From an uncultured Lachnospiraceae bacterium (GTDB lineage Bacteria; Bacillota; Clostridia; Lachnospirales; Lachnospiraceae), in the NCBI GenBank assembly GCA_900317585.1, contig ONHG01000025.1, forward strand, positions 1 to 35,087: a stretch of DNA of 35,087 bases. Reading direction: 5' to 3'. The notes under the pieces were generated by a model. It was not told the DNA's origin. It made no database searches and saw only the letters and a program-made list of their open reading frames with translations. The position numbers and the translations under genes were made by a program. Positions 16,219-23,599 of the stretch are shown here, piece by piece. Each line of letters starts with the position of its first letter. The first letter of the stretch is position 1.

Positions 16219-18019
16219 AAAAATTAGTAAATCCTGGAATGTCTGTCTTGTCGTATTCATATTCCCAAGAAGTACTGTCTTCATTACGACCTATGCCTAT
16301 ATACATAAGCTGCGTATATTCAGAATCCATTTCACTAAGATTTTTAATCAAAGGGATTTCCTTGAAATTGCCGGTTACAAGAGTATCTATGTCATTATAT
16401 TTCTCATTCCACTGATTTACTACAGTCGGCATAACATCCTTTGCTGTGTCCAGATAATCAATTTCCTCCATGTATTTATCACCATAGCTATTAGCATTGA
16501 GAATATCGGTAACTCCGTTATTATCTATTTTCCAGGCATATGCAACTGCATTTTTATATCCGCCCTCATACCATGTGTATGTGTACATGTCTGTGGAATA
16601 AATATAGAATCCATCTTCTTTGACCTGATATGCAAACTGTACTGTGTCGTTGCACCATCCAAATGGATATGATTTTATTTTTCCATTTGTGACCTCTTCG
16701 ACTGTACCGCTCATTTCATCATAATCATATATCAAAATCTGTGCAGTCATTGTTGTATCATCGTTGTATATTATATTACCAACAAGCATTTCTACAGTGT
16801 CATCGCCATCTACATCTATCATTTTTTTACCGACTAACCCCTGATTTCCTGTTGTATCAATATAATCCTTCGACATATCTTCGTCATCGTCACCCTCATT
16901 AAACGAGTAATTTCTGACAAATGTTTTATCAGCAGTACCAAACTGTGGTACAAGTGTGCTGTCATAATACTCTAATAAAACCTCTTTTACATCGCTTTTG
17001 GTCTCAGACTCTGTCTCCGTTTGTGTTTCTGAAGGAATTTCCGTTGCAGCAACCGGTTTCTTTTCTTGCGTCCGTTTCTCTGAATTGTTCGCATTAGCCA
17101 GTGCAAACGCTCCTCCTGCAATCGCCCCTGCACCAACAACACACGCTGCCACAATTGCTACTGCTTTGTGACTTATAACTGCGGTTTTAGCTCCTGCACT
17201 TTTTACTGCTGATGATTTCGATATATTATTTTTGCCTGCAGAATTTTTCATATCTTCTATTTCATTACCTACACGCTGTGTAACTTCATTTCTCATGCTT
17301 GCTGATACAGAAATTTTCTTTGAATAAAGCATGTATATAAAAAGCAAAAATGGAACAATTCCCATAGAATGAAGGCGCACACCCTCTTTTTTCTCCACCT
17401 CGTATATAGAAGCCTCAAGCTTATTCAATGCCCTGTAAAATTTTGTCTTAACAGTATTCTCTGACACCCCAAGAACATCTGCAATATCCTTAAACGTCAT
17501 ATCACTAAAACAATGCATCATAACTACCTGCTTTTGGTCTTCTTTAAGAGAATTTACAACTCCCAAAAGCATCTGCTGTTTTTCCTTATTTACAAATATA
17601 TCCTCCGGCACTTTTATGCTTATCTGTCCAGACTGATTATCATGCGACTTAGTATAAATCTGTTCTGCCTCTCCCATGTCATCATCATCTGATGTGATAT
17701 AGGTTTCATTTTCAAAACGCTTTGCATTTTTTCTAAAATAATCAACAATTTTATTATTTGCAAGACTCATTATCCACTTATATGTGCTCTGCGGATCTTT
17801 TATAGTTGATATGTATTTATAAACACTTATCATAGTTTCCTGTGCCACATCAACTGCATCTTCTCCCGATATTCCTCTTGTTTGAATAATGGCATTAACA
17901 TGTGGAAACATCATATTGTATATATCATTGTATGCATTTTCATCTCCGGCCTGCATTTTACCGGTTGCTTCTGCCAAAGCACTGTACAATGCAAGCTGTT
18001 CCTGTGTGTACGATTCCAT
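16211..18019 (-). CDS. ECF-like sigma-70 factor fused to a membrane anchor and extracytoplasmic domain
   Basis: A 602-residue fusion. Residues about 20-105 are sigma region 2 (AVDVAQETMISVYKYI, then WIMSLANNKIVDYFRKNAKR). Residues about 148-205 are region 4 with a helix-turn-helix (MTFKDIADVLGVSENTVKTKFYRALNKLE). A short hydrophobic patch lies at 221-232. A strong membrane segment lies at about 286-309 (AVAIVAACVVGAGAIAGGAFA). Then come a Thr/Glu-rich linker (ETQTETESETKS) and a C-terminal domain of about 250 residues containing DVDGDD, an FG-GAP-like calcium-loop pattern. The sigma part would face the cytoplasm and the rest the outside. No anti-sigma gene is adjacent, so the tail may do that job in cis (inference). 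AAGGAG precedes the ATG. Confidence 0.85.
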   Translation of the reverse strand: MESYTQEQLALYSALAEATGKMQAGDENAYNDIYNMMFPHVNAIIQTRGISGEDAVDVAQETMISVYKYISTIKDPQSTYKWIMSLANNKIVDYFRKNAKRFENETYITSDDDDMGEAEQIYTKSHDNQSGQISIKVPEDIFVNKEKQQMLLGVVNSLKEDQKQVVMMHCFSDMTFKDIADVLGVSENTVKTKFYRALNKLEASIYEVEKKEGVRLHSMGIVPFLLFIYMLYSKKISVSASMRNEVTQRVGNEIEDMKNSAGKNNISKSSAVKSAGAKTAVISHKAVAIVAACVVGAGAIAGGAFALANANNSEKRTQEKKPVAATEIPSETQTETESETKSDVKEVLLEYYDSTLVPQFGTADKTFVRNYSFNEGDDDEDMSKDYIDTTGNQGLVGKKMIDVDGDDTVEMLVGNIIYNDDTTMTAQILIYDYDEMSGTVEEVTNGKIKSYPFGWCNDTVQFAYQVKEDGFYIYSTDMYTYTWYEGGYKNAVAYAWKIDNNGVTDILNANSYGDKYMEEIDYLDTAKDVMPTVVNQWNEKYNDIDTLVTGNFKEIPLIKNLSEMDSEYTQLMYIGIGRNEDSTSWEYEYDKTDIPGFTNFYE

Positions 18020-18054
18020 TAAAATCTCCTTTTATCCAACATATTTTCTATTTA

Positions 18055-18087
18055 ATTATACCCTTATCAGAAGATCTGACAAGGGTA
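18055..18087 (-). promoter_or_regulatory. Sigma gene promoter embedded in an inverted repeat
   Basis: On the minus strand TTGTCA (18077-18082), a 16-base spacer and TATAAT (18055-18060) precede the sigma gene. An inverted repeat with 13-base arms matching at 12 positions (18059-18071 and 18075-18087, three-base centre) covers the -35 and the start of the -10. It could be an operator; as a hairpin it lacks a T run. Confidence 0.65.
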
Positions 18088-18125
18088 TTATTGAATGTTT
18101 ATTATGTAGCAAAAATTTACTAGTG

Positions 18126-18464
18126 TTAATTTGTTATATTATTCTTTTTTTCATAATTTTTAATTTTGACAGGATAATATATAAGCGCAATAGGTCCTAC
18201 TATCCAGCCAAATCCAACAACAATACATGCTTTTAATACAATTCCCATAAATCCCCAAGCATAAAACGGAAGCATTGACCAAGCCTGTATATATCCTGAA
18301 CATACAACTACATATAAGATAACCAATCCTATCTTTGCAAAGATATTATCTGTAAACGAACCAATGTAAAGTCCAACTACTACACCAAGAATTGCTCCAA
18401 CTATTAGCTTCTTCTTTACCTTTTCCCATTTTTCCTTATACTCGTAATATTTGTTCTCATCCAT
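18126..18464 (-). CDS. Small membrane protein of unknown function
   Basis: A 112-residue protein. A charged N-terminus (DENKYYEYKEKWEKVKKK) is followed by about four hydrophobic stretches: LIVGAILGVVVGLYIG, IGLVILYVVVCSGYI, AWGFMGIVLKACIVVGFG and WIVGPIALIYYP. The C-terminus is lysine-rich (positive, so probably inside). No known family recognised. AAGGAG before the ATG is strong. Its promoter region carries the 19-bp palindrome also found before the lipoprotein gene, so it is probably controlled with that gene by the divergent XRE regulator. Confidence 0.7.
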   Translation of the reverse strand: MDENKYYEYKEKWEKVKKKLIVGAILGVVVGLYIGSFTDNIFAKIGLVILYVVVCSGYIQAWSMLPFYAWGFMGIVLKACIVVGFGWIVGPIALIYYPVKIKNYEKKNNITN

Positions 18465-18508
18465 CTTTTTGTTCTCCTTTTTCTTTTTTGTTATTAATTT
18501 ACATTTAA

Positions 18509-18527
18509 TAACACTCAGTGAGTGTCA
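18509..18527. promoter_or_regulatory. 19-bp palindromic operator, copy 1
   Basis: TAACACTCAGTGAGTGTCA, nearly symmetric about 18518. It lies one base after a minus-strand TACAAT that would serve the membrane protein gene, and upstream of the XRE gene promoter. It matches copy 2 (20052-20070) at 14 of 19 positions, and all differences are transitions. Confidence 0.6.
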
Positions 18528-18541
18528 TATTGTACTAAATT

Positions 18542-18570
18542 TTATCATAACCTAAATTTAATAGTATAAT
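18542..18570 (+). promoter_or_regulatory. Promoter of the XRE regulator
   Basis: TTATCA (18542-18547), a 17-base spacer and TATAAT (18565-18570), followed by a GAGG ribosome site and the ATG at 18592. Confidence 0.55.
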
Positions 18571-18591
18571 TACTAATTCACGAGGTTAATC

Positions 18592-18837
18592 ATGTACAAA
18601 AATAAATTTGATTCACGAAACAATATAGCCGGCATAAACATCCGAAAGCTTCGTCTTTCTTATAAAGAGCACCTTTCCCAGCGTGCGCTTGCATCAAAGA
18701 TGCAGCTACATGGAATTGATATTGATAAAAATGCTATCCAACGCATTGAGTCAGGTGCCCGCTTTATCACAGATATTGAGTTAAAACAATTTGCTGATTT
18801 TTTTGATACTACTGTTGATGAGTTACTTAAGCTGTAA
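18592..18837 (+). CDS. XRE family helix-turn-helix regulator
   Basis: An 81-residue single-domain DNA-binding protein. The Cro/CI-type fold is clear: GINIRKLRLSYKEHLSQRALASKMQLHGIDIDKNAIQRIESGARFITDIELKQFADFFDTTVDELLKL, in which SQRALASKMQ and NAIQRIESG form the helix-turn-helix pair. No sensor domain. It is the only rightward gene in this part, divergent from the small membrane protein and ending two bases from the convergent lipoprotein gene. The neighbouring 19-bp palindromes are its likely sites (inference), which would make it a local repressor and possibly self-controlling. Confidence 0.88.
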   Translation: MYKNKFDSRNNIAGINIRKLRLSYKEHLSQRALASKMQLHGIDIDKNAIQRIESGARFITDIELKQFADFFDTTVDELLKL

Positions 18838-18839
18838 TT

Positions 18840-20033
18840 TTAAAAAATTTTTTGGCTTGAAATATTATCGGTCGAAATCCATTGTTCTTCCAACATTGCA
18901 TCTACAGAATCATAAAAATCATATGTATAAACTATACTTGCATTGATGTACCCCATATTTGTTTTTTGCGGCATATCCACTTGTGCCATCGTATACTGCC
19001 CACTATCTGATGTTGCATTATATACAACATACAATGTGTATTCATCATCGCTGAAATCTCGTGGTTTCATAAACATCTCATACATTGAGCCAATTGTATA
19101 AGTTTGTCCTGACTTATCTTTATCTATTACTTTCCTTATATCCTCATCAAGTTTTTTCAACATATCATCGGAAATCTGGTTAACGTCAGTAATATATTCT
19201 CCTGTTTTACTTAAATCCCATGTGTATGCCAATCCCTTGCTGTTATCATATGATATCACCTTTCCGCTATTTGAATCGACTGTAAAGTCAAATGTATATC
19301 CACACATTACATCATAGTCAGTCCATCTAGCCTCTTTTATTGTTCCGTCAATTAATTGATAACTCACAACTATGCAATCCTTGTCACCGACTTTTGTTGT
19401 ATTTTCCTTGTAATCATTTACCATATTTTGGAAATCAGATGACTTCATATTTTTTACATCATCATATTTTAATTTCAAAATGTCATCATAACTTCTTCCG
19501 TCTATAAATCTCGAATATGGTTTTGCATCATCCGAAACATTTACTCCAACAATAACTGCATCCGCAAACTTTCCTGTTTCCTTCTTAAGATTTAATGCAT
19601 ATACATCAAAACTCTCTACTGTATCCTTGGCACTGGCAAAAAATGAAATTTCTGCATTCTTTCCACCTTCAACAAGCTTATCTGCATTGTAATCATATTT
19701 CCATTTTATGTTTGACTTTTTTAATTTTTCATCCAATTGAGCTACTGTCATACCGGGATAAACAACTATATCTCCCACCTGAACAGCTCTCGAATCTGCT
19801 CCCAGCTTTTTCCAATCCTTTGACTCTTTATAAGTCTTTTTTAGTGAAAAAATATCTTCTGTTGCTTCCGTATCCGAACTATCCTCATACCCATCATCCA
19901 GATTGGCAAGTGCCTGTTCAAGTTCCTCGGTTGTAATGTCTTCAATTGACTTTTTCTTTTCCTTTCCGCATCCTGCCAGCATTGATGTTGCAAGTACAGC
20001 CACCATAAGTGTTGCAATAATTCGTTTCTTCAT
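18840..20033 (-). CDS. Lipoprotein of unknown function
   Basis: A 397-residue secreted protein. The signal peptide KKRIIATLMVAVLATSMLAGC ends in an LAGC lipobox with C22 as the lipidated residue. An acidic linker (LDDGYEDSSDTEATED) follows. The remainder is soluble and rich in Asp, Lys and Tyr without a recognised domain; KVGDKDCIVVSYQLIDGT and YTFDFTVDSNSGKVISYD suggest beta-sheet repeats. It would sit on the outer face of the membrane. AAGGAG precedes the ATG. Its promoter carries copy 2 of the 19-bp palindrome, so it is probably repressed by the convergent XRE protein. Confidence 0.8.
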   Translation of the reverse strand: MKKRIIATLMVAVLATSMLAGCGKEKKKSIEDITTEELEQALANLDDGYEDSSDTEATEDIFSLKKTYKESKDWKKLGADSRAVQVGDIVVYPGMTVAQLDEKLKKSNIKWKYDYNADKLVEGGKNAEISFFASAKDTVESFDVYALNLKKETGKFADAVIVGVNVSDDAKPYSRFIDGRSYDDILKLKYDDVKNMKSSDFQNMVNDYKENTTKVGDKDCIVVSYQLIDGTIKEARWTDYDVMCGYTFDFTVDSNSGKVISYDNSKGLAYTWDLSKTGEYITDVNQISDDMLKKLDEDIRKVIDKDKSGQTYTIGSMYEMFMKPRDFSDDEYTLYVVYNATSDSGQYTMAQVDMPQKTNMGYINASIVYTYDFYDSVDAMLEEQWISTDNISSQKIF

Positions 20034-20051
20034 AAAGTTCTCCTTTCAATT

Positions 20052-20070
20052 TGACATTTAGTAAATGTCA
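20052..20070. promoter_or_regulatory. 19-bp palindromic operator, copy 2
   Basis: TGACATTTAGTAAATGTCA has perfect 9-base arms around a single central base. It lies at the expected transcription start of the lipoprotein gene, where a bound protein would block transcription. Confidence 0.65.
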
Positions 20071-20077
20071 TATACAT

Positions 20078-20105
20078 ATTATAGTACTTTTTATACATTT
20101 GTCTA
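20078..20105 (-). promoter_or_regulatory. Promoter of the lipoprotein gene
   Basis: On the minus strand TAGACA (20100-20105), a 16-base spacer and TATAAT (20078-20083). Confidence 0.6.
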
Positions 20106-20115
20106 TAGTTTTATT

Positions 20116-20325
20116 TTACTTTCCCAAAATTAGGTCGTTCTTTGTAAAAAAAGTTTCATTTTCGAAACCGAGTTTGTCTAATTTAATATTTCGCCATCTT
20201 CCTTTTACCTTAAAGAAAATGCGATTTCCTATAAGCAAACAATCAAACTCACCTCTTTCTCCCAAATATAATCTACAAGGAATAACAATTAATATTCTTT
20301 GAATATCTCTCTTATTCAACTGCAT
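20116..20325 (-). CDS. Small protein of unknown function, start doubtful
   Basis: A 69-residue product, basic and mixed (RDIQRILIVIPCRLYLGERGEFDC, FFKVKGRWRNIKLDKLGFENETFF). I do not recognise it. The ATG at 20325 has no ribosome site. A good AAGGAG instead serves an ATG at 20341 that opens a nine-codon frame (MRTLSDAVE, stop at 20312) overlapping this one. Either that is a leader peptide that couples translation, or a one-base change has split an originally longer gene. Confidence 0.4.
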   Translation of the reverse strand: MQLNKRDIQRILIVIPCRLYLGERGEFDCLLIGNRIFFKVKGRWRNIKLDKLGFENETFFTKNDLILGK

Positions 20326-20457
20326 CAGATAATGTTCTCATACATATCCACTCCTTATCTTGCTTTATTTCTTTTGTTTACACGGTATAGGTCGGGGAAT
20401 TTCTAAGGATAGTTTCAATTTTTCAAAAAAAGTTTGAAAAAATATTTGAAAATAATT
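20326..20457. other. AT-rich intergenic stretch
   Basis: Holds the ribosome site and nine-codon leader frame of the preceding small gene and A/T runs; nothing else recognised. Confidence 0.4.
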
Positions 20458-20486
20458 TTGACATGATTAGAAATGAATGTTAAAAT
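20458..20486 (+). promoter_or_regulatory. Promoter of the antitoxin-like small RNA
   Basis: Perfect TTGACA (20458-20463), a 17-base spacer and TAAAAT (20481-20486). There is no convincing protein gene downstream, only a compact RNA-sized stretch ending in a terminator. Confidence 0.75.
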
Positions 20487-20491
20487 ATAGA

Positions 20492-20586
20492 TAACAAAAA
20501 GGTGCTACCTATAACAACGGTTCGCCTGATCATTTACTTAGCTAAAATAACCGTTCAGTTTCCAGGCTGGGGCGGTTATTTTTTTG
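20492..20586 (+). ncRNA. Small RNA resembling a type I (Fst/holin-like) antitoxin RNA
   Basis: About 95 bases from the strong promoter to a terminator. The order (GGTGCTACC, then CGGTTCGCCTGAT, then a hairpin with AAATAACCG/CGGTTATTT) is, from memory, the pattern of antitoxin RNAs of small membrane toxins in Firmicutes. The hairpin arms are 20544-20553 and 20573-20582 with a 19-base loop, and seven T follow. The hairpin can also end transcription from the other side, as expected for convergent toxin and antitoxin transcripts. A protein frame at 20502-20717 crosses the terminator and is rejected. Confidence 0.55.
20544..20585 (+). terminator. Terminator of the small RNA, possibly bidirectional
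   Basis: Ten-base arms AAAATAACCG/CGGTTATTTT and a run of seven T (20579-20585). The minus strand shows a TTTT after the other arm. Confidence 0.75.
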
Positions 20587-20662
20587 TGGTCTTACTGCCA
20601 TTGGAACCAATCGCATATCCAAGACCAAATGAGGTTAAACAGAGACTGAGCACTGCACTCAA
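20576..20662 (-). pseudogene. Possible toxin remnant opposite the small RNA
   Basis: On the minus strand a 28-codon frame from a TTG reads LSAVLSLCLTSFGLGYAIG then SNGSKTTKK: one membrane helix and a basic polar tail, the build of Fst or holin-like type I toxins. It ends inside the shared terminator stem, as expected. It lacks an ATG and a ribosome site, and the hpf terminator T run lies at its start, so the front of the gene and its promoter seem to be lost. Confidence 0.35.
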
Positions 20663-20687
20663 AAAAACCGGCAGCCAACGGCTGCCG
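20661..20687 (-). terminator. Terminator of hpf
   Basis: On the minus strand CGGCAGCC, loop GTT, GGCTGCCG, then seven T. It lies about 46 bases after the hpf stop. Confidence 0.9.
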
Positions 20688-20732
20688 ATTTTCGATGAAA
20701 GAAAGGTTAAATTATGATGAAAAACAAGAGTT

Positions 20733-21260
20733 CTAACATTCCGGTTCGATAAGTCCGTATGTATGTCCTTTTCTCTTGTAGACTACATTTACTTCGTCAT
20801 TCTCTGCATTTCTGAATACGAAGAAATCGTGACCTGAGAGCTCCATCTGGATGCATGCATCCTCAGGATACATAGGCTTCATACCAAATCTCTTTGTGCG
20901 GACAATCTTGATTTCCTCGTCATCTGCATCGTCTGCCTCCACGAAATCATCCTGGAATATCGCCGGTGCATACTTCTTTGCGGAAATCTTGGTTCTGTAT
21001 TTGCGAAGCTGTCTCTCGATTACTTCCTCTACGAGGTCAATTGATACGTACATATCATTGCTGACCTGCTCTGAACGGATAACATGTCCCTTTGCCGGGA
21101 TAGTAACCTCGATTTTCTGTCTATCCTTTTCTACGCTGAGCGTAACATATACATCTGTGTCCGGTTTAAAAAACTTCTCCAGCTTTGACAGCTTCTCCTC
21201 TACTGCCTGCTTAAGCCCCTCTGTTAATTCGATGTTTCTTCCTGAAATTGTTATTCTCAT
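20733..21260 (-). CDS. hpf: Long-form ribosome hibernation promoting factor
   Basis: A 175-residue protein. Residues 1-100 form the HPF/YfiA RNA-binding domain (RITISGRNIELTEGLKQAVEEKLSKLEKFF, then VEVTIPAKG-like sheet). After an acidic linker (EADDADDEEIK) the C-terminal domain VRTKRFGMKPMYPEDACIQMEL...FFVFRNAENDEVNVVYKRKGHTYGLIEP is the dimer domain of the long form, which joins two inactive 70S ribosomes into 100S particles. The ATG at 21260 follows AAAGGGG by nine bases; a TTG at 21269 is less likely. A strong terminator ends it, so it is a single-gene unit. Confidence 0.95.
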   Translation of the reverse strand: MRITISGRNIELTEGLKQAVEEKLSKLEKFFKPDTDVYVTLSVEKDRQKIEVTIPAKGHVIRSEQVSNDMYVSIDLVEEVIERQLRKYRTKISAKKYAPAIFQDDFVEADDADDEEIKIVRTKRFGMKPMYPEDACIQMELSGHDFFVFRNAENDEVNVVYKRKGHTYGLIEPEC

Positions 21261-21505
21261 GATGTCCAACCCCTTTGTCGTTTATTTGATACGTTGTCTG
21301 TATCATGTAAATATTATACCATAAATTTCTTTTTCATCAATCATTTTTATGCATTTTATATAAAAAATCAAGATTTTATTTATGATTCAATGCGAAATCA
21401 CTTGATTTCGTTATAATTAGGAATTTCATCAAGATAAAAAATATCAAGTCAGATGATTTTTTATACACTATCGTAGCGTCTCTATACTATCACAGCGCCT
21501 ATGTT

Positions 21506-23569
21506 TTACCCAAGCGCCTCAAGCTGAGAGGAAAGCTCCTCCCACGCCTCCATATCTATAAGGATTTCTTCCTCGAGAGCGTCTATTTCGTTCTGGATTT
21601 CCGTGAGCTTTGAGTAGCTTGACTGATACTCCGGCTTCATAAGCTCAGCCTTGAGCTCATCGAGCTTTGCTTCCTTGACTGCCAGGTCCTCCTCGGCCTT
21701 TTTGACCTTTTTTTGTATCTTTGAGCGTTCCTTGCCCGGGTTGTAGTATGCCTTGCCGGTTGATGAGACAGCCATGCCGCCTGCCTGGGCTGCGCTATTT
21801 GCATTGGTGCTTTCGCCCACATTACCTGCTGCAGCGTTTTGTGACGTGCTCCGGTTTGCATCACTGCCGGTCTGACTGCCGCTGGTCTGACTGCTACCGT
21901 TCTGGCTTATCGCGCCGCCAAATATCGCATTACCTCTGTATACATTTTTGCTCTCCGAAGCCTCCCTGTCGAGCTTTTCCTGATACTGCTCATAGCCAAA
22001 CTGATAGAGATTGGTCGTGCCATCCTCGAACACAAGCAGCTGTGTGGCTACCTTTTTCACAAAATATCTGTCGTGTGATACAAAAATCAGTGTACCCTTG
22101 TAGTCCTTAAGCATGCTCTCTAGCGTTTCCTTGCCTACGATATCCATGTGGTTAGTTGGCTCATCGAGCACGAGCACGTTCGGTCTGGTCTTTAAAATCT
22201 TGCAAAGCGCCAGTCTGACCTTTTCTCCTCCTGAGAGCATATTTACGTTCTTGAACACGTCCTCCCCAGAAAAAAGGAAGGCTCCGAGTGCATTTCTGGC
22301 CTCGGTTTCTGTAAGATTCGGATACTCATCCCAAAAATCATCGAGCACAGTCTTGTTGCTTGTATACATGGCCATCTGCTGGTCGAAATATCCTATCTGC
22401 ACGTTGGTTCCAAAGCGGTACTCGCCTGAAAGTGCAGGGATCTTACCCACGATAGTCTTTAAAAATGTCGATTTTCCAAGTCCGTTTCCGCCGAGTATGC
22501 CAAGCTTTTCGCCTCTTTTCAAATCAAGCGACACTACGGAGAGCGGATGGTCATAGCCGATTGCAAGCTCTGATGTATAAAGCACATCGTTTCCGGTCTC
22601 CTTTTCGGGCTGGAAATTGGCATGGAAGGTCTTGTTGTCGTACTTGTCCGGCGCCTCGATAATCACCATGCGGTCGATAGCCTTCTGCTTTGACTGCGCC
22701 ATGGATGTCTTGGTCGGCTTGCCCTTGAAGCGCGTAACCATACGCTGCAAACGCTCTATCTCCTTCTGCTGGGCGATGTGATCCTTCATCTGCTTGTCGT
22801 AGTTTTCCTTTTTGCGGGCGATAAAATTGGTATAATTGCCCGGATAGCGCCTCGCTGTGCCGTACTCTATCTCGTATACCACATCTACCACATTGTCGAG
22901 AAACATACGGTCATGGGATACGACAACCACTGCCTTCGGGTACGACTTCAGATAGCCCTCAAGCCACTCAATCGTCGTGACATCGAGGTGGTTGGTCGGC
23001 TCGTCCAAAAGCAGTATGTCAGGCTTTGACAAAAGCAGCTTTATGAATGCTATCTTGGTCTGCTGCCCTCCGGAAAAGTCACGGATTGGCTTTTTGCGCT
23101 CATCATCTGAGAAGCCGAACTTGCGGATCATGACCTCATATTCCTTCTCATAATAGTAGCCGCCATCATCCTTGAAGGCTTCCTCCATTGCGGTATATCT
23201 GGCTACCTTTTCATCGGAATAATCATGCTCGAGCTCTGCCGCCGCGCGCGCAAGCTCTGCCTTTCGCTCGTCCATTTTCACGAAGCATTTGCGCACCTCC
23301 TGCTCGAGTGTCACATCAGGATCATCAAACGCAATCTGCTTCAGATACCCTATCTCAGGGTTTCCTGCCTTTGCAATAAAGGCGCTCTCATCGCTGTCGA
23401 GCTTTTCCATCTCAACCTCGCCTGAAATGAGCTTTAAAAGTGTTGTCTTGCCACAGCCGTTTCTGCCGACTATCGCTATCTTTTCTGTGTTTCTGATTTC
23501 AAAATCTATACTATGCAAAATGACGTCGTCGCCAAATGCGACAGCGCCATTACTTATCTGGTAGAGCAT
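21506..23569 (-). CDS. ABC-F family ATPase with a low-complexity linker
   Basis: A 687-residue soluble protein with two ABC cassettes and no membrane segments. The first has VGRNGCGKTTLL, FSGGQQTKIAF and ILLLDEPTNHLD; the second has LGGNGLGKSTFL, LSGGEKVRLAL and VLVLDEPTNHMD. A long lysine/glutamate coiled coil forms the C-terminus. Members act on ribosomes in translation control or antibiotic protection; which role applies is not clear. Before the coiled coil is a stretch of about 60 residues made mostly of Ser, Gly, Gln, Asn, Thr and Ala (for example SQNGSSQTSGSQTGSDANRS), unusual for the family. AAAGGA precedes the ATG. Confidence 0.92.
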   Translation of the reverse strand: MLYQISNGAVAFGDDVILHSIDFEIRNTEKIAIVGRNGCGKTTLLKLISGEVEMEKLDSDESAFIAKAGNPEIGYLKQIAFDDPDVTLEQEVRKCFVKMDERKAELARAAAELEHDYSDEKVARYTAMEEAFKDDGGYYYEKEYEVMIRKFGFSDDERKKPIRDFSGGQQTKIAFIKLLLSKPDILLLDEPTNHLDVTTIEWLEGYLKSYPKAVVVVSHDRMFLDNVVDVVYEIEYGTARRYPGNYTNFIARKKENYDKQMKDHIAQQKEIERLQRMVTRFKGKPTKTSMAQSKQKAIDRMVIIEAPDKYDNKTFHANFQPEKETGNDVLYTSELAIGYDHPLSVVSLDLKRGEKLGILGGNGLGKSTFLKTIVGKIPALSGEYRFGTNVQIGYFDQQMAMYTSNKTVLDDFWDEYPNLTETEARNALGAFLFSGEDVFKNVNMLSGGEKVRLALCKILKTRPNVLVLDEPTNHMDIVGKETLESMLKDYKGTLIFVSHDRYFVKKVATQLLVFEDGTTNLYQFGYEQYQEKLDREASESKNVYRGNAIFGGAISQNGSSQTSGSQTGSDANRSTSQNAAAGNVGESTNANSAAQAGGMAVSSTGKAYYNPGKERSKIQKKVKKAEEDLAVKEAKLDELKAELMKPEYQSSYSKLTEIQNEIDALEEEILIDMEAWEELSSQLEALG

Positions 23570-23599
23570 ATACTATCCTTTCATGCTTATGCCTGCTGC

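Noticed and set aside
16115-16672. 185-codon rightward frame opposite the end of the sigma gene
   Set aside because: Ile/Phe-rich antisense of an AT-rich gene, with no ribosome site or promoter.
10215-20033. CRISPR array, tRNA or rRNA genes
   Set aside because: None of the expected repeat-spacer or cloverleaf patterns were seen here or elsewhere in the window.
20502-20717. 71-codon rightward frame over the small RNA
   Set aside because: It starts at an ATG-like codon inside the RNA, runs through two terminator hairpins and has no ribosome site; its composition is not protein-like.
21325-21505. Short inverted repeats (CGAAATCA..TGATTTCG) after the ABC-F gene
   Set aside because: The two-base loop and lack of a T run do not support a terminator, and no regulator or gene points to an operator; left unannotated.
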